Part shown: one piece after another, positions 27,387-36,628 of the stretch | Layout of the letters: every line of letters starts with the position of its first letter | Position numbering within the stretch: position 1 is the first letter of the stretch | Virus record (IMG/VR): IMGVR_UViG_3300028197_000030 | Location: 1 to 44,399 of that record | DNA from: a virus | Length of the DNA: 44,399 nt | Reading direction: 5' to 3' (one strand) | The notes under the pieces: model-generated | Told to the model about the DNA's origin: nothing | Seen by the model: only the letters and a program-made list of their open reading frames with translations | Database searches by the model: none | Made by a program: the position numbers and the translations under genes

Positions 27387-29777
27387 ATGCCCGCACCAGC
27401 AGCTGCAGCAATAATACCCTTAATCAAAGGACTCTTAGCATCAAGTGCTAAGGGAGTCGTTGCTGGAGCAGGCCGCAGTGCTTTGATGACGGGTGTTAAA
27501 GCGGGAGCTAAGGGCGGATTAAGTCAAGGAATTAAATCAGGAGTAAGACAAGGCGCAAGAAACACCATGCGAGGTGGTGTAATGGGAGATGGTCGTAAAG
27601 ACAATCGTAGTGATGGATTAGTTAAACAAACAAATGACTCTGCTATTACTAGATCTGAGAATGGTGGTCTTGCTGTACAAGGTAGAACTATTAAAGAGGG
27701 CGGATATACTGCATCAGCAGGTCCAAAAAGTAAAAAATCTTTAGCGATTGTAAAAACTGGTCCAGCAAAAGATAACATATTAGGTTTACTGGAACAAATA
27801 AAGAAAACTGCAGATAATATTTTTGAGATTGAAGTAAAAGAATTAGATAATGATAATAAAGAATATAAAGATACTAAAAAAGAAAAAGAAAAGGAAAGAA
27901 AATTATTAGAAGCTGAAAAAAGAGATGAGGAAGAGGAAGATCAGGAAGCTAAAAAAGCAAAGAAAGGAAAAAGAAAATCAAATCCTGTAGTAAAAGCTGC
28001 AAAGAACGGCATTGGTAATATATTTAAATTTTTAATTGATCTCTTTAAAGATTTTGTTGTAATAAAAGTTCTGGATTGGATCGCAAATCCAAAAAATAAA
28101 GAGAAGGTACATCAATTAGTTAAGTTCATTGGAATGATACCAAAGATTTTTTCATTCTTGTGGGATCATTTTATTGGACCTTGGTCTAAGTTTGCAATGT
28201 CTTTGTTCGGAGGACAATTTAAAATACTAGGAGCTTTCTTTAATGTAATTAAAGATCTTCTTACACTCAAATGGTTGACGAATCCAGGCGAGTTCATGAA
28301 TACATTATTAGAAATTCCTAAAACTTTACTGAGTGTAATACCAGGAATTCTTGGGTCGTTATTAAACGCAATGACTTTCGGAGTGATCGGAAAGATTGGT
28401 GACTTAGTATCAGGATTATTTAATAGTCCATTGAAAGGAATTGATTTTGGTAACGTTGGTAGTCTTCTTGGAAATGCTGCAAATTTTGTCAAAGGATTGC
28501 TTGGTAATGCTTGGGGTGGTATTTCTGGTTTCTTTGGTGGTTTGTTTGGTCACGGTGTGGAACCAGATCCACCAAAGAAACCAGAACCAGAAACATCTCA
28601 GACACCTTCCCCACCCGCGCCTTCCCCACCCGCGCCTTCCCCTACAACTACTACACTTGGAGCATCTGGTGCTACTAGTAAACAACCAACTGTAGGAGCT
28701 AAAAAAGCAAAGACCTCAATTAAATCTTTAGATGCATCTCAGAAAAAGTTTGATAAGATGGTTGGTAACCAGGGAACTGGTGAGACGATTAAATTTAAAA
28801 ATGTTGGTAGTTTTGTAAGCGGGAAAAATTTCTTTGGTCAAGGTGAAGATAAGTATTTTGATCCTGAAGGAAATCCTCTCCAAAAAGAAGAATTTATGGC
28901 TACAATTTCCTCACAGAGGAAAAGATTTACCAAACTATCGGGGGATACAGAAACTGTTCCTGTAAAAACTGAAACAGATGGAAGTATGAGTGATCTTGCA
29001 GGAATGCAAAGGTCTATTAATGATGAGGAACGGGCCCTCGCTGGCGCTCGCGGCGGTGGTGGTAATCCATATGGTATGGAAGTAACTTCAACGATGGGAA
29101 ATAGGTCACTTACTTTATCTCCTGGTTTACATATGGGAATTGATATTAGTAATGGTAAATCTGGAGCACCACTTCAAGCGTTTACTGATGCAACTATTAC
29201 TGGTGTTGGTGTTGATTCTGGTTATGGTAACTGGGTTGCATGGACAGACACTACTGGTTTAGAAAACTTCTATGCTCATATGAAAGCACCATCTCCATAT
29301 AAAAATGGAGATAAAGTAAAGGCGGGAACTAAAATTGGTATTGTGGGGGATACTGGAAGAGGGACAGGACCACATTTACATTGGGAAGTTTCTGCAAAAC
29401 CAGGTGACACTGGTATGCCAAAGTCATCAGTTCGTTCTAGAATTAATCCTCTAACAAAGTATGCTCATACTGCACCATTTGGTGGATCAACAGCACCAGT
29501 TGAAGGGTCATCAACACCACCACCCCCGCCGAAACTTCCACCGCCTCCTGGATCTACTCCTCCAAATTTGGGATCAACTTCACCAAGAACAGGATCTAAT
29601 TTAGGTTCTGCACAACAGGAGAGTAGATCCTTATCTTCACCATCAACTCAACAAAAAACCCCTACTGTTATTAACAATTCATCATCTACTCAGTCTGTAT
29701 CAGAAAACAGTGAAGGATTTTCTGGTAGTATACTTCCTACTTCTGGGCTATGGTCAATTTACAGTTATCAGTTATAA
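27387..29777 (+). CDS. Large tail protein with M23 peptidase domain
   Basis: The 796-residue protein is modular. The N terminus is Ala/Gly-rich (1-110). A Lys/Glu coiled stretch follows (about 150-205), then a hydrophobic region (205-390) paralogous to the next protein (VLDWIANPKNKEK), a Pro-rich linker (406-418) and an M23 endopeptidase domain (about 560-700). The zinc ligands are His582 and Asp586 (HMGID) and HLHWE (663-667). A Pro-rich tail follows. M23 enzymes cut peptide bridges of peptidoglycan. Position among hub genes suggests a tail component for wall penetration. Confidence 0.82.
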   Translation: MPAPAAAAIIPLIKGLLASSAKGVVAGAGRSALMTGVKAGAKGGLSQGIKSGVRQGARNTMRGGVMGDGRKDNRSDGLVKQTNDSAITRSENGGLAVQGRTIKEGGYTASAGPKSKKSLAIVKTGPAKDNILGLLEQIKKTADNIFEIEVKELDNDNKEYKDTKKEKEKERKLLEAEKRDEEEEDQEAKKAKKGKRKSNPVVKAAKNGIGNIFKFLIDLFKDFVVIKVLDWIANPKNKEKVHQLVKFIGMIPKIFSFLWDHFIGPWSKFAMSLFGGQFKILGAFFNVIKDLLTLKWLTNPGEFMNTLLEIPKTLLSVIPGILGSLLNAMTFGVIGKIGDLVSGLFNSPLKGIDFGNVGSLLGNAANFVKGLLGNAWGGISGFFGGLFGHGVEPDPPKKPEPETSQTPSPPAPSPPAPSPTTTTLGASGATSKQPTVGAKKAKTSIKSLDASQKKFDKMVGNQGTGETIKFKNVGSFVSGKNFFGQGEDKYFDPEGNPLQKEEFMATISSQRKRFTKLSGDTETVPVKTETDGSMSDLAGMQRSINDEERALAGARGGGGNPYGMEVTSTMGNRSLTLSPGLHMGIDISNGKSGAPLQAFTDATITGVGVDSGYGNWVAWTDTTGLENFYAHMKAPSPYKNGDKVKAGTKIGIVGDTGRGTGPHLHWEVSAKPGDTGMPKSSVRSRINPLTKYAHTAPFGGSTAPVEGSSTPPPPPKLPPPPGSTPPNLGSTSPRTGSNLGSAQQESRSLSSPSTQQKTPTVINNSSSTQSVSENSEGFSGSILPTSGLWSIYSYQL
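28606..28642 (+). repeat. GC-rich 15-base direct repeat in the linker
   Basis: CTTCCCCACCCGCGC occurs twice in tandem (28606-28620, 28621-28635) with a partial third copy to 28642. It encodes PSPPAPSPPAPSP. It is far GC-richer than the surrounding AT-rich gene and might vary in copy number. Confidence 0.85.
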
Positions 29778-29781
29778 GTAA

Positions 29782-32085
29782 ATGTCAGATATTAACGTAA
29801 CAGCTCATGGTATAAATCCAGAAACAGGTGAATATCTTTCGCCATCGGAGAGAAAAGCCCTCTTTAAGAAGAGGAAGATGGGTTCTAAAATTAACACAGA
29901 TGTTTTCAAAAGTGGTGTTGTCTCTGGTGTTAGAGCAGCACAGAAGGTAAAACAAAAAGCAGAATCTGATGTTGGAGATTTTGTTGATCTCGAACGTGAG
30001 TTAAATAAACTAAATGATAAAGCTGCTGGAGATGGCGGAAAGGGTGGTGGTATTTCTGCTATTGTTCCGTTTTCTAATATATCTTCTGGTAATTCTGTAA
30101 AAGAACCTGTAGAAAAAGTAAGAGTTAACGTTGATGATGCACCACCAGAACAAGCTGAAGAATCAAAAGAATCTTTTAAGGATGCTCTTAAGAAGTTATT
30201 AGAAACTTTAAAAAAAGTAACTAGAATAAAATCAAAACAAAAAAAATCTTCTGGCAAAACTAAGAAGGTAAATGAGAAAGGTAAGACAGGAAAAAAGAAA
30301 GAACGAAAAACTTCTGGTAGAGATATATTTGGTATTGGTAGAAAAATTAAAGGTAAGGTATCAAAAACACTGGGGGATGTCTTTGGAATTTTTGGTGATA
30401 TTATAGCGTTTGCAGCTCTAAATTGGATTGCTGATCCGAAGAATAAGAAAATAGTAAAAGGCATTTTTGAATTTTTAGGACACGCTTTTAAATTTATTAA
30501 TTTCTTTGTAGGAGCATTTGTTGATAATGCAATGACTGGGTTGTCTCAACTTCTTGGACCTGATAGAAGTATGGGTGAGAGGTTTTTTGGTGCTCTCCGT
30601 TTAATAACAGGATTTTTTCTACTCAGATGGATTAAAAAACCATGGAAGGTAGTTAAGGATATAAAAAGAATTACTAAAGTATTCGGTAAGTTTAGTAAAT
30701 TTGTAAACAAAATTTTTAAAAAACCAATTCAGTTTATTCAAAATTTTGTTCAGAAAGCTTTAAATAAAACTATAGGTAAAGTTTTTAAAGGTGCTCTCTT
30801 TAAACCACTTAGAAGATTTATTATTCAGGTTGGCGGCAAGAGTTTAATTAAACTATTGGGAGCCGTTGGTAGAGGATTCGTAAAAATTATAAGTAGAGTT
30901 CCTTTCATTGGTGCTCTCTTAGAATTCTTTATGGATGTTTTCTTATTTAAAAAACCTCCTATGCGATCTGGATTTAAAGCTATTGGTGCCGCATTACTTG
31001 GTGCTGTTGGTATGATTGGTGGTCCAATAGGTTCTATTATTGGTGGATGGGTTGGTGGTGAAGCTGGCGGGTGGTTATATGATGCTTGGTTTGGTCAAGG
31101 TCATAACCCAGATGACCCGAAAGATGAAGATGGTAAAAAGAAATCTGAAAAAGATTCTGAAAGTGCAACACCAAAAATGATGTCTGAGAATGAATTCTAC
31201 AATACAAGAGTAGATGCAGATACAGACTCAAATTCATATGATCTTCTTTTGGGAGCAGATACATATGGAGAATATACGGCAAGATTTACATCACCAGGAC
31301 AACAAACTGCTACAACTATGGCAGATGGTGCTATTAATCAACAGGCATCTTTACTATTACGTAACTATGAAGGTTTAGAATTGAATGCATATCCTGATCC
31401 AGCTACAAAGGCTGAACCATATACAATTGGTATTGGTGCAACATATTATCCACCAGGATTTAGATTAGCAGGAAGACCGGGAAATAAAGTTGAACTAGGT
31501 GATACAATTACCGAAGCAGAAGCGTATGAAATTAAAAGATATCATGTAAACCAATTTGCTTCATCAGCAGAATCTAAGATTGGTTCTGGGACATGGAATA
31601 AACTACCAGCAGGTGTGAAGGTTGCTTTAATATCAAAAGCATTTAATTATGGAGAGGTTTATGATTCTGCCATACCTCTAATAGAATCTGGCGCTGATAC
31701 AGGAGACTTCTCTGATCTAGCAGGTTACTTTAGTAATAGATTAGCAAAACATAATAATGGTATAAACAGTTGGAGAAGAAATGATGAAGCATCTGTAATT
31801 CTAACTAACTCAAGTCCACGAGCTAATCTGGCATTTGGTGGGGGTTCTGGGATGGTAAGACCTAAACAATCTATTGCTAAATTAACAAAAATTCCAGTAA
31901 GGAATTCATCTATGCCATCAGATAGTAAGTCGTTTGCAATAGACGAAAAAATAAAATCTAATGGTGCAATGGAATTACCAATTGTCATAAACAACGTACA
32001 AGAAAATATAGCTAGATTCTCTATCACCACTTTGACTCTAAATAACAATAGGATGCCTGTCAATCAAGTCCTTAGTAGGTTATAA
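29782..32085 (+). CDS. Large tail protein with GH24 lysozyme domain
   Basis: The 767-residue protein shares the middle region of its neighbour (LNWIADPKNKKIVKGIFEFL, about residues 205-300). It adds a Lys/Glu-rich stretch (120-190) and a Gly-zipper hydrophobic part (GGPIGSIIGGWVGGEAGGWL). A T4-lysozyme-type domain (about 515-680) has catalytic Glu530 in RNYEG, then YTIGIGATYYP, and FNYGE. GH24 enzymes cleave the glycan strand. In T4 this activity sits inside gp5; here it is in a separate tail protein. Confidence 0.82.
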   Translation: MSDINVTAHGINPETGEYLSPSERKALFKKRKMGSKINTDVFKSGVVSGVRAAQKVKQKAESDVGDFVDLERELNKLNDKAAGDGGKGGGISAIVPFSNISSGNSVKEPVEKVRVNVDDAPPEQAEESKESFKDALKKLLETLKKVTRIKSKQKKSSGKTKKVNEKGKTGKKKERKTSGRDIFGIGRKIKGKVSKTLGDVFGIFGDIIAFAALNWIADPKNKKIVKGIFEFLGHAFKFINFFVGAFVDNAMTGLSQLLGPDRSMGERFFGALRLITGFFLLRWIKKPWKVVKDIKRITKVFGKFSKFVNKIFKKPIQFIQNFVQKALNKTIGKVFKGALFKPLRRFIIQVGGKSLIKLLGAVGRGFVKIISRVPFIGALLEFFMDVFLFKKPPMRSGFKAIGAALLGAVGMIGGPIGSIIGGWVGGEAGGWLYDAWFGQGHNPDDPKDEDGKKKSEKDSESATPKMMSENEFYNTRVDADTDSNSYDLLLGADTYGEYTARFTSPGQQTATTMADGAINQQASLLLRNYEGLELNAYPDPATKAEPYTIGIGATYYPPGFRLAGRPGNKVELGDTITEAEAYEIKRYHVNQFASSAESKIGSGTWNKLPAGVKVALISKAFNYGEVYDSAIPLIESGADTGDFSDLAGYFSNRLAKHNNGINSWRRNDEASVILTNSSPRANLAFGGGSGMVRPKQSIAKLTKIPVRNSSMPSDSKSFAIDEKIKSNGAMELPIVINNVQENIARFSITTLTLNNNRMPVNQVLSRL

Positions 32086-33416
32086 TGGCAAATCAATTTT
32101 CTGGTGATTTTAGTTTACAAGAAGTATATCTTTATAGTGTCTATAATACTCAAAAAATAGACATAAAAAAACTCGTCTTAGAAATAAATTTATTTGAAAG
32201 TGTTATGTCTTCTGCTTTGCAAGTAGAAATATTGATACAGGATATTGGGCAAAATTTAATTAGTACTTTACCAATAGTAGGACAAGAAAGAATTCAAATA
32301 AAAATTGGAAGTAGAGATAAAATATATGATTTAAACTATTATCTTTATAAAATAGATTCACGTACAATTATAGAAAAAGATCAGACATATATTATGCGTG
32401 GTGTTTCTATAGAAGCACTTAGAAATGAAAATTTTAGAATTTGTGAAAGAATAAATGGTGAAAAATCTGAAAATGTAATTGAAGATGTTCTGAGAAAAAA
32501 TAATTTTTCTAGTAAAAAAATACAAAAAGACAGTACAGTTTTTCCTTTTGATATGTATGTTCCTAATTGGAGAGTATTTGATTTCTTTAATTGGATGTCG
32601 ATTAGATCTATACCTGAGTATAAGAAAGATTCAATTGGATTTCTGTTTTATGAAACATTTGATGGGTATAACTTTAAATCTATTGATAAATTATTAGAGC
32701 AGAAAGAATATCCTTCAAGTAATATAAGTTACAAATATTCACAGGGAAATGTAAATACTATTTCTAATAATAATTCAGATAGATATAGAATTATGAATTT
32801 TAATTTTCCTAAAGTGTTTGACATCTATGATGATTTAAGAGCAGGTGCTTTCTGTCACCAGTCAATATATCTTGATCTTAATAGAGCAACTTATAGAGTG
32901 TTCAAATCAAACGCAGATGATTACTGGGATAAGAGTGCTCATTTAGAAAAAGCTAAACCATATCTGAGTAATGGTTTAGCTCAAATGTTAGACAGGGGAA
33001 GTAGATTTATCTATAGACCATCAACTATCAGCACATTTGGAGATTGGGATAATAATCAAAGTGATTCAGAGAAAGACAATATTGATGAAATAAACAAAAA
33101 CTTTGAGAAAGCCTTTTACAGATACTACTTTATGCAGTATAATACAATTGATGTATCTGTTCCAGGTGATTTAGAAAACAGAGCTGGTAATGTAATTAAG
33201 ATTGATTTACCAGATCCATCTAGTGCATCTGGAAATGGTGTTGGTCCTGATAAGAGGGCTAGCGGAAGATACTTAGTCACTTCCGTTAAGCATTCTATTC
33301 TAAATAGAAGTGAACTTCGTACAAAAATCACACTGTGTAGAGATTCTTTTGGAGGACCTCCACTATCTGATACAAAACGATCGGAAAATAGAACAAATTT
33401 AGACGGTACTAACTAA
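32085..33416 (+). CDS. Probable gp27-like baseplate hub protein
   Basis: The 443-residue protein is beta-rich with hub-type segments: LQEVYLYSVYNTQKIDIKKL, QVEILIQDIG, then DVSVPGDLENRAGNVIKIDLPD and SGRYLVTSVKHSI near the C terminus. The arrangement is that of the gp27/hub family, which holds the gp5 spike. It overlaps the previous gene by one base (TAATG) and lies upstream of gp5, separated only by the CP12-like gene. Identity is by pattern and context; T4 gp27 is 391 residues. Confidence 0.72.
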   Translation: MANQFSGDFSLQEVYLYSVYNTQKIDIKKLVLEINLFESVMSSALQVEILIQDIGQNLISTLPIVGQERIQIKIGSRDKIYDLNYYLYKIDSRTIIEKDQTYIMRGVSIEALRNENFRICERINGEKSENVIEDVLRKNNFSSKKIQKDSTVFPFDMYVPNWRVFDFFNWMSIRSIPEYKKDSIGFLFYETFDGYNFKSIDKLLEQKEYPSSNISYKYSQGNVNTISNNNSDRYRIMNFNFPKVFDIYDDLRAGAFCHQSIYLDLNRATYRVFKSNADDYWDKSAHLEKAKPYLSNGLAQMLDRGSRFIYRPSTISTFGDWDNNQSDSEKDNIDEINKNFEKAFYRYYFMQYNTIDVSVPGDLENRAGNVIKIDLPDPSSASGNGVGPDKRASGRYLVTSVKHSILNRSELRTKITLCRDSFGGPPLSDTKRSENRTNLDGTN

Positions 33417-33422
33417 ACAAAT

Positions 33423-33650
33423 ATGGAAAACATCGAACAACATATCGAGAAGGATAAAGAGATCCTTGACAATCCAATGACCTCCCCCAACCAGCGTCGT
33501 CATATAGAGGGAGAACTTCATGAGTTGGAAGTGTATGCTCATAATCATCGTAAAGAAATTAAGGCAGGAGATCATCATGATCCTTCTCCACTAGAACTGT
33601 TTTGTGAAATAGAACCAGAATCAGCTGAATGTCGTATCTATGAAGATTAA
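33423..33650 (+). CDS. CP12-like Calvin cycle inhibitor
   Basis: The 75-residue protein ends DPSPLELFCEIEPESAECRI, matching the C-terminal domain of CP12 with the redox Cys pair (Cys61, Cys70) that closes a loop in the dark. CP12 binds GAPDH and PRK and shuts down the Calvin cycle. The N-terminal Cys pair is missing, as in some cyanobacterial CP12 forms, and the central AWD-VEEL core is changed to ELHELEVYAH. The stop overlaps the gp5 start. Cyanophage CP12 is known; its place inside the baseplate block implies late expression. Confidence 0.78.
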   Translation: MENIEQHIEKDKEILDNPMTSPNQRRHIEGELHELEVYAHNHRKEIKAGDHHDPSPLELFCEIEPESAECRIYED

Positions 33651-36079
33651 TGTCAACATATAATCCTACAGAACCATCTACTAGTTTCCTAGGTAACGAT
33701 GATTTTAAATGGTGGTTGGGTACAGTAAAAAATTCTGATGACAGGGATGCAAAACTCGGTAGAGTTAAAGTAAACATCCTTGGATATCATAAACCAGGGG
33801 AGAAACCATCAAACCTTCCTTGGGCGGTTGTTTCTGCACCAACTACATCTGCAGGCGTTAATGGTGCTGGATCTGCTGGTTCTCAATTAAAAGCTGGAAG
33901 TTTTGTTATAGGATTTTTTCTTGATTATCCAGACTGTCAACAACCTATAGTACTAGGTTCACTTTTAAGTAAAATCAAACCAATCGTAGATCCTAGAAGT
34001 CAGGAGGCATTTGATTACTTCAGAGGTGTTGATAATGTTATTAATTCACAGAATGCATCTGAGAATGGAACACATGAAGCAGCAAATGCGGATCCAGAAA
34101 CTAGATCATCTACATCAGAAGCAGCTGCAGTAGCACCAGAATCTGTATCAAATCCATCTGGACAACTTAAAGGAGTTACTATTGCTGATGGAAAAAATGG
34201 TGTTAAAAAAACATTAAACTCCAACTTAACTTATGCAGTTACTGCGACTGCTACAGCAATCGCTCAAGCAAGAAAGGTATCTAAGGCATCAACAGAAACC
34301 ACAGTTGAACTGGATAAGGAAGATCAAACTATATTTGTATTATCAACTGAAGATTTTCCATCTAACGGTTGGCTTCAAATAGGTGAAGAAAAAGCTTCCT
34401 ATACTAATAAAGGAGAAGGAAAATTTGTTTCTGTTGTCAGAGGTGGAGATAAAACAACTTCAGTAGATCATGAAGTTGGAACTTCAGTCAAATTAATAAC
34501 TAAGAGTGAATATCTTGGAGTGGATACAGAAGGTAGCGAGAAGAAAGGAGAATTTTTAGGAACCTTCACAGACACACTACTTGATATTCAAGATTTGGTA
34601 GATAGAAATCTTGACATAATTAGAAATTCTATCACTGGTCTTGTCAATCAGATTAAAGCCTGGTTGATTGGTCAATCAACTCTTATTATGAATACTATTG
34701 GATTATCAGTTCCATCACCTGGACCTGGAGTTACTAAGATAATAACTGATGCTATCATGTTTATTATCCAACAAATTTCTTGTGAATTTGATGAGAATTT
34801 AATTGACAGTTTATTTGGTTTTATTGAAGATGCTATAAACGGTTTAAAAAATGCTGCATTAGATATTATTGATGCAGTAGAGTGTGTATTTGATGCAATC
34901 TTCCAAACAATTTTTAGTATCACTGATTTAGTAGAGCAGGTAATTTCAACTGTCAATGATATAGTATCAACTTTTAGTTCAATAGGACTAGAAAATCTCG
35001 GAGATTTTTCTCAACTAAATGTTACCAGTGTTCTAGATTTTATCTTCAGTATCTTAAGAATTGGTTGTTACAAAGATACTCCAGATCCGCACGCTATTAC
35101 GTTTGATTCTTGTGCAATTGGATTTGCTTTAGACTGTGGTGTTGGTGCTGGTAAAGGTATAGGTGCATCAATTACAGGAATTAAAGGTAAACTAAATCCA
35201 CAATACACCAGAATTTTAGGAGAGTTCTCTGAGACTGGTACTATGGTGATGATGGATGACACACCATACAATACCAGATTAGTAATTGAACATGGTCCAA
35301 GTAAATCTGGTATTCATATTTCAGATAATGGTGATGTAAGAATTACAAATTCTCAAAGAAAGACAGAAGTAGTTGTTAAAGATAATGATATTATTGTGCA
35401 TGGAAATGTTCATATGATGGTTGATGGCAATTACCATTTAAAAGTTGGTAAGGACTATCATTTAGAAGTTTTGGGTAACTACAACATGTCTGTTAACAAA
35501 CAAAGTTCTTTAACTTATTATGGAGAACATAAGACTATAAACAAAGGAGATGCTAGAATAGAAGCAACTGGTGGATTAGCATTAACAGCATCTAAACTTG
35601 GTCTCTCAGCATCTGGACAGTATGAATTGTGGTCACCAGTTGCTACTAATTGGGTGAATGAACTGAATAATTTTTGCATTGGCTCATTTAATATCGTCAC
35701 AACTTTTTATAATAAAAGTGTTTCTCTTAATAATTACTCTCAAATTGTAGGTAATAATATTTTAAATAGAATCGGTCTTAATTTTGAACTTGGTATTGGA
35801 ACATCAAATAAAACCCAACTAGGAAATGAACAAGACTGGTATGGTGGCACTTATAATGAGATTGGTACTGGTATATGGAGTGAAACTAAACTTGCAGCAG
35901 AAACAAACCAGACTCTTGGAGTAACATCACTTATAAAAGCATCGGCAAATTGGGAGTCTATTACTGGTGCTTCTTTCTCTCAAAGTACTGGATTAATGTC
36001 TTATGTTTCTAATGGACTCAGATATGATTCGGCCGATGCACTTAAAATAAATAGGTCAACTATTCATAGCACCAGTTGA
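33650..36079 (+). CDS. 5: Gp5-like baseplate hub spike (no lysozyme domain)
   Basis: The 809-residue protein has the gp5/VgrG OB-fold (about residues 20-110: KLGRVKVNILGYHKPGEK, then GSFVIGFFLDYPDCQQPIVL). A long middle region with Ile/Asp-rich helices follows, then a triple-stranded beta-helix segment (about 554-637) with repeated VxGNxxxxVxG units (IVHGNVHMMVDGNYHLKVG). It forms the needle that pierces the outer membrane. The lysozyme domain found inside T4 gp5 is missing. The TGA stop lies in the -35 box of the next promoter. Confidence 0.9.
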   Translation: MSTYNPTEPSTSFLGNDDFKWWLGTVKNSDDRDAKLGRVKVNILGYHKPGEKPSNLPWAVVSAPTTSAGVNGAGSAGSQLKAGSFVIGFFLDYPDCQQPIVLGSLLSKIKPIVDPRSQEAFDYFRGVDNVINSQNASENGTHEAANADPETRSSTSEAAAVAPESVSNPSGQLKGVTIADGKNGVKKTLNSNLTYAVTATATAIAQARKVSKASTETTVELDKEDQTIFVLSTEDFPSNGWLQIGEEKASYTNKGEGKFVSVVRGGDKTTSVDHEVGTSVKLITKSEYLGVDTEGSEKKGEFLGTFTDTLLDIQDLVDRNLDIIRNSITGLVNQIKAWLIGQSTLIMNTIGLSVPSPGPGVTKIITDAIMFIIQQISCEFDENLIDSLFGFIEDAINGLKNAALDIIDAVECVFDAIFQTIFSITDLVEQVISTVNDIVSTFSSIGLENLGDFSQLNVTSVLDFIFSILRIGCYKDTPDPHAITFDSCAIGFALDCGVGAGKGIGASITGIKGKLNPQYTRILGEFSETGTMVMMDDTPYNTRLVIEHGPSKSGIHISDNGDVRITNSQRKTEVVVKDNDIIVHGNVHMMVDGNYHLKVGKDYHLEVLGNYNMSVNKQSSLTYYGEHKTINKGDARIEATGGLALTASKLGLSASGQYELWSPVATNWVNELNNFCIGSFNIVTTFYNKSVSLNNYSQIVGNNILNRIGLNFELGIGTSNKTQLGNEQDWYGGTYNEIGTGIWSETKLAAETNQTLGVTSLIKASANWESITGASFSQSTGLMSYVSNGLRYDSADALKINRSTIHSTS

Positions 36080-36104
36080 CATCTGATTAGATTTATAGTA
36101 TACT
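36076..36104 (+). promoter_or_regulatory. Sigma-70 promoter overlapping the gp5 stop
   Basis: TTGACA at 36076-36081 and TATACT at 36099-36104 have a 17-base spacer. The gp5 TGA (36077-36079) is inside the -35 box. It drives the small gene at 36127. Confidence 0.87.
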
Positions 36105-36126
36105 GGTATCAAGATAGGAGCTCCTC

Positions 36127-36312
36127 ATGGACGTAAAACCAGAATCAACTTTACATTCAGTTAAAGTTAATATGCTAACAAGAGTCGTCACATTGATAGG
36201 CCATGATGGGGAGTCGGTGGATGTTGAAAACAATACTGCTAACGAATTTACTAAGATGTGTACCTTTATCAATGAATCTTTGTCTGATGATATGATAGAG
36301 TATACTTATTAA
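36127..36312 (+). CDS. Hypothetical small protein
   Basis: The 61-residue protein starts after AGGAG (36115-36119) and has a beta-rich middle (VVTLIGHDGESVDVEN) and acidic end. It is expressed from an early-type promoter within the virion region. No family is recognised. Confidence 0.66.
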   Translation: MDVKPESTLHSVKVNMLTRVVTLIGHDGESVDVENNTANEFTKMCTFINESLSDDMIEYTY

Positions 36313-36337
36313 TATCGCACGGAACACAGAGTATAAT
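36309..36337 (+). promoter_or_regulatory. Possible sigma-70 promoter before tRNA-Leu
   Basis: TATAAT at 36332-36337 is perfect. TTAATA at 36309-36314, 17 bases upstream, is a weak -35 box. It would transcribe the leader and tRNA-Leu(TAA). Confidence 0.55.
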
Positions 36338-36348
36338 GTATAGATAAG

Positions 36349-36435
36349 AGGTAAAAACCTCAGTGAAATCCCGACTTTGTTTACCAAAAAGTCGGTAAAA
36401 AAATCCCGGGCCAAATTTGACGTTAGGCCTTTTTC
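36349..36435 (+). promoter_or_regulatory. Hairpin-rich leader of tRNA-Leu
   Basis: GAGGT/ACCTC (36349-36362), CCGACTT/AAGTCGG (36371-36395) and a competing TTTACC/GGTAAA (36380-36399) can form. TCCCG (36404-36408) could pair with CGGGA at the tRNA 5' end (36435-36439). These may affect processing; no gene is present. Confidence 0.4.
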
Positions 36436-36520
36436 GGGACGGTGGTGGAATTGGTAGACACACCAGACTTAAAATCTGTCGAGCATTACGCTCATGAGGG
36501 TTCAAGTCCCTCTCGTCCTA
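36436..36520 (+). tRNA. tRNA-Leu (anticodon TAA)
   Basis: The acceptor GGGACGG pairs with TCGTCCT (G-U at both ends). The anticodon stem CAGA/TCTG with loop CTTAAAA gives TAA, and a long variable arm (CGAGCATTACGCTC) and T arm GAGGG-TTCAAGT-CCCTC are present. It stands apart from the main tRNA cluster, inside the virion region. Confidence 0.93.
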
Positions 36521-36563
36521 TTTTTTACTCCGTAATTATCCTGATTTACAACGGAAAATACTT

Positions 36564-36593
36564 GATAAATAAAGGGTTTTTCTTGTATAAATA
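36564..36593 (+). promoter_or_regulatory. Tandem late promoters for the giant structural gene
   Basis: TATAAATA (36586-36593) is an exact T4 late promoter, and GATAAATA (36564-36571) is a one-base variant 22 bases upstream. They precede the ATG at 36629, which follows CGGAGA. Confidence 0.85.
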
Positions 36594-36628
36594 AAATCAG
36601 GATATCAAAGCGCTCGGAGATAACACAC

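Noticed and set aside
29805-30464. Long minus-strand frame of about 219 codons opposite the GH24 tail protein
   Set aside because: It mirrors a Lys/Glu-rich coding region (giving Phe/Leu/Ser-rich antisense), lacks start signals and lies within a strongly supported gene.
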